Of a DNA stretch of 64,000 bases, positions 36,113 to 47,439 are shown piece by piece (the first letter of the stretch is position 1; each line of letters opens with the position of its first letter). The notes under the pieces are model-generated. The model saw only the letters and a program-made list of their open reading frames with translations, was not told the origin of the DNA and ran no database searches. The DNA is from Pogonophryne albipinna (lineage: Eukaryota; Chordata; Actinopteri; Perciformes; Artedidraconidae). The stretch spans positions 8,934,946 through 8,998,945 of the forward strand of contig CM053247.1 in the NCBI GenBank assembly GCA_028583405.1. The letters run 5' to 3'. A program made the position numbers and the translations under genes.

Positions 36113-36747
36113 TTAGTGATGTCTTTGATGTTTCTGATTCAGCTGTCTAATGTAACTCTTCACCCAGGCTTTATCGTTGGGATGGGGGACGCAGAGGGTT
36201 TTTCCAACTTTTGAAACAAACCTGAAAAAGCAGATAAGAGACACAGAGGTGAGAACACTAAACAGAACGCTGAAAAAAAACACACAATAGGAGAAACCAG
36301 CTCCTGTAAAATCACAGGGCATCTCATCAAATGACTTTATTTTGCCACTAAATGCATACAAATATTTTACATACACAGTAGCGCTGATGGAGCATCCTTG
36401 TCCAGCATCCTGAATGGTGTAGCTTTTGAGGATTTGGAGCGGCAAACGCTTCTCAGCAACCTTGATACAGCAGTCTTGGGCAATCTGGGCTGGAAGAACA
36501 CAGAGTAACAAATTCATCAGGAGAGCACATGTGCATTCAATTAAGGAAAGTGTCCATAGACCTGGGGCTTTATCGATTGAACCTAAGTTGCGGGAGAGTA
36601 CAGCAGGTGAACAAACATGCTCCTTACAGTCACTGTCAAAGCATTCTGAAATCTATTTTACTGCTAATGCAAAGAATGTGTCTTACCTGATGCAAACCCA
36701 ACGCAGATGACACCCAGCAAGAGGAGAAGTGCAATTCGAGAGGCCAT
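36113..36747 (-). CDS. CC chemokine, CCL19/CCL21-type, copy 2, three exons, 94 residues
   Basis: Exon 1 36687-36747, exon 2 36375-36489, exon 3 36113-36221. These are at a constant offset of 14,551 from copy 1, with the same splice sites and an identical predicted protein: signal peptide MASRIALLLLLG, DCCIK, GQGCSISATV, TLCVPHPNDKAWV. Nothing is broken, so both copies should be functional at the protein level. The difference lies upstream: about 20 bases present in copy 1 at ~22369-22388 are missing here. The orthologue name is as uncertain as for copy 1. Confidence 0.9.
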
Positions 36748-36843
36748 GTCTCTGTTTCTTCGCAGGTCTGAGCTCAGGTTGGTTCTTCAGGGAGTCTCTT
36801 CAGGAGTGCAGAGGTGTTGCTGTGAGGAGGAGAGCTACAGGTG

Positions 36844-36874
36844 TATTTATACAAGTCTGTGGCGAAAGTGAAAG
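36844..36874 (-). promoter_or_regulatory. Chemokine copy 2 core promoter: TATA box and ISRE
   Basis: TATAAATA on minus (plus 36844-36851) and GAAAGTGAAAG at 36864-36874, identical in sequence and spacing to copy 1. About 40 bp further upstream copy 2 lacks the GCACGTGC palindrome and CCAAT motif found in copy 1. Confidence 0.6.
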
Positions 36875-36939
36875 TGTGATTGTTGGTTGATGACGGGAAA
36901 CGGGATAAAGTTGGCAACAATTTCCTCTACATTCCTCTC

Positions 36940-39900
36940 TCTTTTGTTTCTTGCCAGAATTTTCCAACGTGTCTTTTCAGATGCTGCCCTGAGGCAGACC
37001 TTTATCAGTTCATTTGTATTCCATGAGAAATACCTTCCATACTTCATGCAACCCAGACATGCGTTATAGTTAGACAATCCATTAATAAGCACAAGCATAA
37101 ATCAGCAAATACTGTATATTTTCAATATGACTTTTATTTGCAATCCAACAAACTGCAAACATTCCTGTGTTTCCCTTTAACATGTCCTCTTAGCAGGGAA
37201 AAAGACCTTCATATTTTGTTATCATGTAACATTGAGGGAACGTTTTATAAAGAACATCTTTAATGTGTTACCCCAACAACGTCCAAAACACATCCTTAGA
37301 AAGTTGCAGGCAAAACGTTCCACCTTTGTTAACATATCACATTAAAGGAACGTTTTATAAAACACTTTCTGTCATCTCAGGCCTCAATAACATCCTGAAA
37401 ATATCCTCTGAATGTTGCAGTTAAAACGTTATATCTTAGTTAACCTTAAACCTTAAAGGAACATTATTTGAAATAATAAACATCCTAAAAAGGTTCTGTG
37501 AACATCAGATTTAAACGTTTCTTTAAAACATTATTAGAACCTGTAGGTAACGTTAGCCAAAGTTGTGAGAACGTTCCCCGCTAGCTGGGTGAGGCTTGCT
37601 AGTACCGATTTAGTTGTTGTTATCTGTCCTATAAGCACATCTAAAGAGAGGGATACAGTTTAATTGAAGTGTAAGGAAGTGGATGGTAAACTGTAAACCA
37701 AGATAACCAAACTTTATCTTAATATGTCTTTATCTTGTCTCTTCAGTTATAATCCCACATTTGATTTCAAAGTGGTGACAGTGCGGTTTGGGGATTTTTC
37801 ATTAGATGCGTTCAGTATCGCACCACTTATGCTCGTCTGTGTGGGTGTTTTTGCATGTGTGAGCATGCATCCAAATACTGAATACAATCTCTAAGTGTGG
37901 GAGTTGTTGAGGAAAAGGAGATCTTTTTTCCTGCCAGAGGCGTAGGTTTTGTAGGGTGATGCAACTGAGGACATTTTGAGGCATGTGTGGATAAACTTGT
38001 TGGACAGGATGTTTTGACCATTAATTTGTTTTGATTTATTACCAGTTATTGTCTATTCCCACTGCTTAGGCAAAAAATGATATCCATTTATTAAAGGAGT
38101 GGTTAAAAACTATAGGAACCACAAACTTTGTCCAGCAACTTTAATGTTTTTGTTTTCTCTCACTGTTTTTAAAACGTTTTCAAATATTATAGTCATCAGA
38201 GATTACTCAAAATGAGTAAAATTATATTTCCACTGTTTATTTCAGACTATTTAGCAGCTAAGAACTCAATACAATTCCTTGTATCTTAAACCTATAACAT
38301 GTGACACTACAGATTCTGCATTCATATGATGGCATCCATTTATAAAGTTTGGTGTCCACCAAAAACAAAAACAAAATAAATAGAGGATGAATGTTGGCCA
38401 TGTGTTCACCAAGTGGACAGAAACAGGACCCCGAATGAATACTAATGTGGCTAAGTATCAGCAGGTTATAAAGGGGGGAGAACATGTTTTGAACAGAAGC
38501 AGTACATCTTGGAGTTCTCATTATGTAAAATGATTTATTTGCAAACTGTGTGGTGATTATGTTTACCACTTATAATTTGACTTTTTAACATGCTCATTGG
38601 GATTTTTACTGTGCTTAATATTTTTGCCACATTTAAAGGCCAGTGTGAGTTCATGGTTTTGGTCAATGTATCCACTGTGTTCATGGGAAAGTGAAATGAA
38701 ATGCCAGACAAATGGCTCAAAGTTCAAATAGCCTCTGTTATGCTTGTTTCAAAGAACAAAGGAGTTGTTTATTTTCATAGTGGCCCAGCATATTCAATAA
38801 TTTGTGTGGAAAACAGTGAGAACGTGAGCTACAAAATACAAACCTTCCTAACCACTAGAGGTTTGCATTGTAAATACTAAGGAGAGATTAAATTGCACAT
38901 CCTAAAGTTACCTGAAAACCAAGCAATAATTTCAAAGTTGCTCTGACTGGCAGAAGCTCTTTAGCAGTTTAGTATCAAATGCTGGGATCACCACTATACA
39001 GGTGGTGTAATAAGGACATGGATAATGTTAAGCCCCGAGCCTGTTTTTCAGGTCTCAGGCTCGAAAATGACATTCCCAGAACAAATGACCATATCTTCCC
39101 TTCTAAAAGGGTTAAATTAATAATCTTTTTTCTCAAAGCAAGCTTACACCTGTGAGTTGGATGTAGAAGTGTCAGAATCAATATAGATGTTTTTATTTTA
39201 AAGTAAATTCAGATTGAACACAGTAAAAAAATGTTAATTATTGTGTCCGTCCAAAAGAAAAAATTACTTATAGTGAAAACCACACTTGAATGATGGGATG
39301 GTAGACTAAAAGCTTTAGGAATCCAAACTACAACATATAATAAGAACCCTGTATCAAGATTGATGCAAAACAAGTGAAATTTGACCTTTTTAGAGAGATT
39401 TACCACAAAAAAAAACCCACTTCTGGGGTCATTTGGGTGGATTTTCCATATCTCTGGCCCCCCTTGCTCGATTTTGCTTATTGACATCTCTTTCTAACCG
39501 TTAGAGCCAATGGAATCGAGGGGAACTCCCACATACTCATTATTTTGTAATGTGTGTGTGTGTGAGACTGACGCATAGCTAAAACCGGAAGCTGCAATAA
39601 CTCTGGTGGCTACCATTAGCAGCTAACTTTTACTCTCCGATTTTTCATAAAAATTGAATTATGGATTATAAATTAAAAAAAATATTCCACAGAAACATTA
39701 TCAACCTATGGATGAACAGATTCAGCCGCATTTTTTCTCGTTTTAATGCCATTGAACACGTCTTTTGATCAGATTGACAGCTAAGGTGAGACGATCTCCC
39801 GTAAAAGCTACGTAAAGGTACGTGTTGTGATGTCTGTGTTTGCTTCCCCTGTCGCGAGTCCGGATCACTCAGTGATGATACTATACCTAAATAATCTGTG

Positions 39901-41710
39901 GAACCTCAGCTTTAATCGGATATCTTGTATGTGCAGCTACGATAAGTAATAAGGGTATCATTTATCTTGAGTTCTGTGCCAAAGTGCGTTAGCATTTTTC
40001 GCTCAGGGGTCATTTCGATGCTTCTTATGACACTTGTGTTTTGTTTTGTTAAAGATGGTTTGTATCGTCAGTTAGCTGAGATTATTCCCGTTAATCTGGT
40101 ATAACACATTAATAGGTTCTTAAATATTAAGATCCCCTGAGACACAGTGTCGTGAAAAAAAGAAAAAAAAGTACCCGCCGACAGGGACCTTGGGGTTTAA
40201 CAGGTGATAACATGGGGGGCCAGATGGTTTGTTACAAAGAGCCATCTGAAAAATCAAGTCATTGGAAACTGAACAGGGCAGGCACTTTAAAAAAAGACTT
40301 GGCAGCCGCATATAACTGATTCTATTACAGCATTTAGGCTAATCTCGGAAAGAGCTGCAATTGGCGTTTTTAACAAACACCAATGCCAACCTGATTGGTC
40401 CAAACCATGGTGGTTTGGACACATACGTATAACTTGAAGCATATCAAGCTTTGATGTCATTTGTCAAAGGCTTACCTCAACTTTCCTGCTAGATCGAGGG
40501 TCACCATCGAGCCATCAACCTTTCCTAAACCTAACCCTAAGCCCTAACTGTAACCATACCCATCTAGGAAAGGAATGTTTTTCAGCTAGTGGGTTACCAT
40601 CTAGACACATTCATGTTTATATGTTATTTTGATATTGTGAGGATACCACATTTTCAGATATCAAATTACAAAACAAAATCTTGAATATGATTACAATATT
40701 ACTTAACATAAAAGACAGCATTTAGTTATTATTAAAACATTTCTTCCTCGCTGCCTCTTTTATTTCTGCTCCCTAAACAGTCATCTAAAAACACATTTAA
40801 TCCAGACATAGCTGCGGGGCTTGAGGCCGCTCAGCACTCAGAGGCTACCTGAATAATCAGTGTGTCAACATACCGCATGAGCCCATGTGATTTGTAGGTC
40901 CATTGTAGATGGAGCGTATTGATGTGAAACTGGATGTTTCAGAGTCGAAGCATATTCAGTAACTGTAGTTTGAAGTTACCTATTTTCTGGCTCTGTTCCT
41001 ATAAAACAGTTGTGATCTTGTTTCAGCCAAGGTTTCACAGATGATTGTGGTAGAGCCACAGTTTTGAATTCCATGATTACAGTTTGTTTACTTTTGTAGT
41101 ATTAAAGAGTAAACAAAATGGCAATCATCCTCATGCTTTTTGCACATAAATTGAGTTGTTGCCAACAAAAACATTGTTTCTGCTTACAAAGTTTCACTGC
41201 AGCACTGCATGAACTCAGACAATTTAGTTTTTGGGAAACCGACCCCTCTCCGACTGAAGTGTAATCACGTTGTTAGACCACTGGTTAAGGTTTACTCTCG
41301 ACCTATTCAGATAGGCCGATGGTTTACAGTTGGTTTATCAGAGCTTGATTGCTGAAAACAGGGGCCTGCTGCTGCTGCTGGGAAAATACTAAAGCACGTA
41401 AATGCTGAACCACAAATAAAATAAAACCCAAATAGTATGTCAAAGGACAAAAGGTTGCATAGAGCCGCAGTCTTGGTATTCAACCAAAAAGTGACCTCCA
41501 AGTCAAACACAGAAATCGCAATACTATTCTTTGTGGCATGATCTATGCATTTACTGCTCACACCCTGAGGACAACCACTCCTCTACTTGCACAGTCAACC
41601 TCCTCAATTCTCACATTGGAGTGCAAACAAGTCCGGGGAACCACGTGATTTTCAGGAAACAGGGAAAGTCTGAAATGCATTTGTTATTGCTCTCGTTTCT
41701 GACAGAGGGT
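36940..41710. other. Non-coding DNA of duplication copy 2, including dispersed repeat
   Basis: Counterpart of 22400-27600. 38975-40230 corresponds to the unclassified dispersed repeat of copy 1. No coding exon recognised. The ~430-bp segment at 27149-27578 in copy 1 is absent, at the TTGTTAT joint near 41687. Confidence 0.45.
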
Positions 41711-41711
41711 G

Positions 41712-42136
41712 TTAAAGGGGACCTATTTTTCTCATTTTCAGGTTTCATCATTGTATTTTCTGCTTACATTAATATTCAAAAAGGTATTTATTTTTCTCAT
41801 ACTGTGTGTTCTGCAGCACCTCTTTTCACCCTCTGTCTGAAACCAGAGCTAATTCTGCTGTGATTGGTCAGCTGGCCAGCTCTGTTGTGATGAATCAACG
41901 GCATAGAGATGTTCCGCCCCTTAGCCTATCACGTACAATTTGTTGGAGTGCCAGCCAATAGAAGCGCGAGTGTTATGTTGTGATGTCATTATGGCACCGA
42001 AGTAAACAAAGGAGTCCAATGGAGGCGTTTCAGATGGGGAGCCGTGGTCAGAGATGAACTCCCTCTGGAGGGAACTTTGGGATTTTAGGCTTTGCAGACC
42101 ATTTACATAATACACTACAGGAAAGAGCCCCTTTAA
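41712..42136. mobile_element. TTAA-flanked MITE (piggyBac-like ends), copy 2
   Basis: TTAA at 41712-41715 and 42133-42136. Same element as 27601-28029, so it predates the duplication. Confidence 0.65.
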
Positions 42137-43397
42137 AATGTATATCAGAATGGTATGAAGATCTGTCCTGCTGACATGTAGCAATCAGGAATTTGGGGGA
42201 ATTCAGGGGCAGTGGAAAAGTCACCAACATTGTGTACATGAAAACCGAACGGCATGCGGGATGTACTTCTGAGATAAAGCAGACCTGCCGGGCACACTTA
42301 GAGTGAAAGTAGATCATATCTAGTTATGTGACATATGTAGCTTGAAATGAAACTCTCCATGTTTAACTCTCTTTTTCTTTGAAATGTGTTCAACCTTTTC
42401 TCATGCATTAAGGAATGTGTTCATACTCTGATTCTCTAACGTCTTTGTTGTCTGCTGACGAGAAATCCACCTATTCAAAGCACTTTGCAATAAAACCTTT
42501 GTCAATTATTGGCACTGGCACGAGATTTACAAAAGACAGTTGTAGCATCTTTAATAGAGTGCCATGCAAACTCCTAAAGTTTCGTTTTCTGTCATTGTTT
42601 ATCAATGCAGCACACTTACAGTAAGCTTCATGTCGGGGCTTGTTTTAGAGGTTTGTCGTGTGGCCAGTGGCACCTGGTGTCGTTTACAGTAGCATTGTTG
42701 TATCTTTTTTGTGTTTACTCAATCGTCTCCAGTGTGGGAAATGACCTGCAATCTCAAGCTAAATTGTTGTTGGAACCAGCACACTCAGTCCTGACTATTT
42801 GTTGTGTACTTCCTTGAGAATATGTTTCCTGCCTGGCATCTTGGACTTGTTCTCGCATCAATTTGCTTTGTTGTTGGTCGTTACTGCACATTATTCATCT
42901 AACTGCTAAACCTTATGGTTATCTCCTCGCTACTCATTTACTTCGGGAGGTTAAATCTGTATAGTGGGTCATTTAAAGAGAAAGGGTGTTGGGCTGGACA
43001 TGAGTAGAATGATACAAAATTAGCCCCCTGTGCGCGGACATGCAGAGGCTCCACCACCTCTCCATTTTCTTGAGTCTATTTTTGCTGTTGTTTTGTGTCT
43101 CTTTTTGTGCCTCTGTAGTTTTGTGTCACTTTGACATTTTTGTGAAGTGTTGTTTTTCCCCTCACTGAATTTCTCGTGGTTGTTTTGTCAGAATCAGAAT
43201 CAGAAAGCCTTTGATCGTCCCACAGTCGGGAAATGTAAAGCATCAAAGCAGCAAGATACAGATAACAGGTGGATAAAAGGCAAAAGTAGAAAGAAAAATA
43301 CTTACATGTTAAATAAAAAGTTAGGCAAACCTTATTCAGAATTTAGACAAATAGGTAAAAGAAATCTAAAGAATAAAGTAGCATTATTTTTAACAAG
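42137..43397. other. Non-coding DNA of duplication copy 2
   Basis: Counterpart of 28030-29330, including the LINE-3'-like block at ~43188. No gene. A 136-codon open frame at 43147-43557 runs from this DNA across the ISL2EU border and is fortuitous. Confidence 0.45.
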
Positions 43398-43920
43398 AGC
43401 TTGGTTTCAGTCACGTGACTCAAGTGGAGGTCAGGAAGTGAAAACGCAATCATTCATCAACGCAGGAATCATGGAGGACACCGACTATGTCAAACAATTA
43501 AATGAACCTGCACGCCGCAGATATCGGGAAAAAAATCACAGCACACATCGGATATGATCCGTATCAGCTGAAAAAGAGCGACTTTTCTCGTGATTTATCA
43601 GATTTGCCCGCTGTCGAGGCGATGGATATCACCAGCTACCTCGTCCTTCATACCTCCTACTACACGGCTAGCCAAATGAAAGCGTATAAAAGCCTGGAAG
43701 CTTTCAACTACTTCGTGTGTGGATGGGTGAATGACCTCGGCACCAAACAGGCATTAAACAAATGTCGCCTTGTTTTTGCCCGGGTGAGTGTTAACTACCT
43801 ATACCTTCTTACCTCTAAGTAGCATTATTAGGAGACATCTAGCTAGCTAACTTTAGCTATATGGACTCATGTAAGACAGCTGTCGCCTTGCCTTCAGCAT
43901 TAACTGGCCTGTGAGTGTTC

Positions 43921-43927
<7 letters not shown>

Positions 43928-43968
<41 letters not shown>
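43928..43968. repeat. (TA)n microsatellite
   Basis: About 20 TA units preceded by GTGTGTG, directly abutting the hAT element that starts at 43969. The matching right flank is TATGTGTG, so the run may have grown from the target duplication. Confidence 0.9.
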
Positions 43969-43971
<3 letters not shown>

Positions 43972-45024
43972 GGTTGGGTTGTAACGGAATACATGTAACG
44001 GCGTTACGTAATCAGAATACAAAAATCAAGTAACTGTATTCAGCTCGCGTTACATTTGAAAAACGAGTAATCTGATTACAGTTACTTTCGTAAACCTGAA
44101 GTGAATACATTTTGGATTACTTATTGGAATTATTGGTGGAAAGATTTCCTCACAACATTTAATATTCATTACTAAAGGTACAGCCGAATCATCACAGCGA
44201 TGATCCAAAAAAGGAAGCGTTTGAAAAAAAAGGGGCGGCTCCGCTCAATGAAACGATAACAACGAAACATGGAGGAACAAAAGTCTGCGTTTAAATCGCG
44301 CGTCTGTGTGTGTGTGTAGAGGTGTGTGTGGTTAAAACACATCAGCCACACCGCTCTTTAGCCTTTCTAATGATTCTGAAGGTAAACACAGTGAAGGCGG
44401 TGCGTGAAAGGCACCCCGCGCTCCTCTTCTCAGAGGCTGAGTTAACCCTCCCGCTGCCTCCTGGCGCTGCAGAGATTTCATGAAGTGAAGGAGGTGTTCC
44501 TTCTATAAAACAGCTGCGGGCAGCAGATACTGTGAGTGTCACGACATGAATTCATAGATCAAGGCAGACTGGTGCACACACTCTCCTGTTTTGCCAATCC
44601 GGTGCTTAAACAAATATACACCCCTGGCCGAAATGTCCTTAAAATGAAGTCCGAGTTCGACATTTTAATTCATGTCCTGCCAACACTGGCAGGACAGAAG
44701 GCGACACGCCCGTTCTAAGCCGTGTCCCTCACTCCTCACATCCCAAGCTGCATCCCCAACAAGTTTATTATGTTGTTACATCGTTTCAGATGTGAAGTTT
44801 CAGTTGTGCTCTTGATACGCCATTAAAACAGTAAAAACACGTTCAGTTTCCTTTTGCTTTTTGTGTCTCCTGTACATCAAAACATACCCATCTGTGATGG
44901 AAAAAGAAAGTAATCTGATTACATTACTTTTTTAAGACACGTAACTGTATTCGGATTACTTTCAGAGCCATGTATTCAGTAATCAGTAACTGATTACATT
45001 TACAAAGTAACCCTCCCAACCCTG
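43969..45024. mobile_element. hAT-type non-autonomous element nested in ISL2EU intron 1
   Basis: Ends CAGGGTTGGG and CCCAACCCTG. Subterminal GTAATCTGATTAC-type palindromic blocks occur at both ends (about 44070-44085 and 44910-44930). 1,056 bp with no recognisable transposase. It sits between exons 1 and 2 of the YqaJ-like gene, so it could be spliced out. Confidence 0.8.
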
Positions 45025-46475
45025 TATGTGTGTTATGATTACATGTAGGTACTATGGTTATTATTGATGTGAGTGTATGTGTTTAGCTTAGGATATATTG
45101 TGTTTTGGTGACGGCGTTGTACTTGTGCGAAACGTCTCACCAGTTCTGTCTTAAGTGTCCTGATTCGTGACTGTGATATTCTGTGGCCTTCGTTTTTGTG
45201 TACTGTTGTGTATAGACAGCTCAGAGCCTTTGAACAGCCTGCACGTTGTTTATATCACTCTATGTTGAGGTTAATATTAAAAACAACCTCTTTACCAAGA
45301 CCATCTGGTTATGTGTTGCTTCCCTTTTACCCCGAAACGAGCTGGGGACGTAACAGAACTAGACTAGCTAGCTATGGCTTGATGTTGTTAAATGTATGTT
45401 ACTAACTAGCAAGTTAACTGGAGCTTCAATTTTGTAGGTCAACCATTCCCAGAGGTCTGGAGAAACACCATTAAAAACGTGGATTGTAGCTAAAGAAGAT
45501 GGAGAGGTTGTTACAGCACACTGTATGGCTGGGTAAGTCATAAAATAAATATCTCAACCCAAAGCATATTTGACACAACACTTAAGCTCAGACAAAATAA
45601 TGCCTGCTATAATATTCATGTTATACCATAGCTTTTACGATCAATCTAGTTATTCTAGTATGTCTCTGTCTATACAGTTTGTCAGAATCCTGCTCACATG
45701 TTGGAGCAGTTCTGTTTGCAATCGAAGCAGGTGTGAAGATGAGAGAGACTGCATCCTGCACCACTGAGAAGTGCAAGTGGCTAATGCCATCACATGTCAA
45801 AAAGGTATTCAGACCCCAGTGGTCAGTCAGCTGTTCATGCCGTCCTTGCCTGTCTCATTGTTACACTGCGCCTACATGTATGTTCACATACATGTTGGTC
45901 TGTCTCTCACATGTGCAGATTCCTGCTGCTCCAGTTGCGATGATAGACTTTTCATCCGCAAAATCCAAAAAGCAAAAACTGGATGATGCCATTGCTGGAA
46001 GGACAGGTGAGAAGCACACATTTCAGCGTCCCACAGTCCAGGGTTCAAAATTGGAGCGAGGATCAGAGAGGTATATGCAGTTTTTCAAGACTTTGAGCAG
46101 AAATTCCCCAAGAAGTGCTGCACTGATGTCCAGGGAACCATATTACAAAGAATTTGTCCCTAAATCTGTGAGCAAGCTACCTAAACCACAACCTCAGTAT
46201 AGGACACCAGAGATGCTACAGCTATCCCCAACAGAGTTGCAGAATGCATGCCAGGACTTCAGACAGGAAGAGCTGACACAGCCACAGGTCCAGGCAGTAG
46301 AGGAGGAGACCAGAAACCAGAGCTTATCACCAATCTGGTTTAGCCAAAGAGCAGGAAGGATCACAGCCTCAAGACTGAAGCAGGTTCTACAGACTAGTCT
46401 TGCACAGCCATCAAAGTCCTTGATCAAGTCCATATGCTACCCAGAGGCACACAAGTTCTCTACAGCTGCAACAAG

Positions 46476-47439
46476 GTATTTATTAGGGAGCCAATCAGAA
46501 TGGAGTATTCACCCAGACCATGGTATAATTAAGCAATAGCTCACGACCGCTGCGTAAAAAGGAGGGTTTCTGCCCAGTTACTTCTCCGCTGCTTCCTTGT
46601 TCCAGTTTGAAAAGCAAACTGCAGGCAGTTTGCTTTTCAACGCAACTGTATACAGTTTTTCTCAGACGCGGAGGTTGTGAAAAGTAACTTAGTTTCTTCA
46701 GACTATGTGTTCTCCCTGAAGTGTTGGGACAGCAACTTACAAGGGGAAAGGTAAAAGTCATAAAGAGTTGGTGTGCTCATTTTTTTCCACAAGAACATGA
46801 TAGTGCATAACTATCAGGTGACTAAAAGCCTCCTCTCCCTGTCTGCTGTTCCATTTTTCAGTTTCAGTTGCAAGATGATCAGGAGGGAGAGAAGGCGTGA
46901 TTACCAGCACCTGTGGTCTGTCCTGGTCCCGGAAGTTGTGGTTCTCTCCTTGTTGCATTATTATTTGCACAGTGGCAGCTCTTTAACCTGCATTACAGCA
47001 CCTTCATATTCACTGACCACACTCACTAGAGGAAGTAGGGCTGTGTGATATATTGCTATTGTAAAAAAGATGTTTACTGAAAAGATTAAATGATACTAAG
47101 AAGACTGAATAATACATGGTTTCTTATTTACATTTACAATAACCCTCAATGGCCATACATGGGAGCGTCACCAGACCAATTGTCATCTCTAGAATATTGT
47201 TGAATGAATTAAGCCTGAATGTAGATGAAAGTTGTATATTGAGTAGGGCTACACAATTTACAACACACAAAAAGATGTTTACTGAAAAGACTTGAACACA
47301 AGATGTTTGAACACAAAAATATGTTTACTGAAAAGACTTGAACACAAGATGTTTGAACACAAAAATATGTTTACTGAAAAGATTAAATGATACTGAATAA
47401 TACATGGTTTCTTATTTACAAGACTACAGCTCCATGACT
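46476..47439. other. ISL2EU interior without recognisable coding sequence
   Basis: This is where the nuclease domain exons would be expected, but none are seen. It holds a perfect 16-bp inverted repeat with a 2-bp loop (46607-46640). It also holds a repeated block in which ATGTTTACTGAAAAGA recurs at ~47070, ~47275, ~47310 and ~47368, including a 46-bp unit in tandem at ~47290-47385. Confidence 0.6.

Larger units (their letters stand above)
43471..46475 (+). pseudogene. ISL2EU SWIM / YqaJ-exonuclease-like gene, broken
   Basis: Predicted exons are 43471-43783, 45438-45532, 45678-45804 and 45919-46475, all with GT-AG junctions (a small intron from 46007 is possible). Exon 1 starts MEDTDYVKQLNEPARRRYRE, then shifts frame in an A-run at ~43529-43535 before DPYQLKKSDFSRDLSDLPAV. 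Exons 2-3 encode a SWIM-like region (TAHCMAGLSESCSHVGAVLF) whose first CxC pair has lost a cysteine. Exon 4 reaches the start of a YqaJ-type nuclease fold (IWFSQRAGRITASRLKQVL). The catalytic Asp/Glu/Lys part that should follow is missing: after the donor at 46476 I find no continuing exon. The family is known from phage-type recombination exonucleases; its role in transposition is unproven. Confidence 0.75.

Noticed and set aside
43147..43557. 136-residue open frame crossing the left border of the ISL2EU element
   Set aside because: It joins host flank and transposon in a frame without recognised motifs, and the true nuclease-gene exon starts at 43471 in another frame.
45196..45405. Short frame between nuclease-gene exons 1 and 2
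   Set aside because: It lies in intron 1 of the element, outside the nested hAT, and has no similarity to the expected SWIM/YqaJ order.
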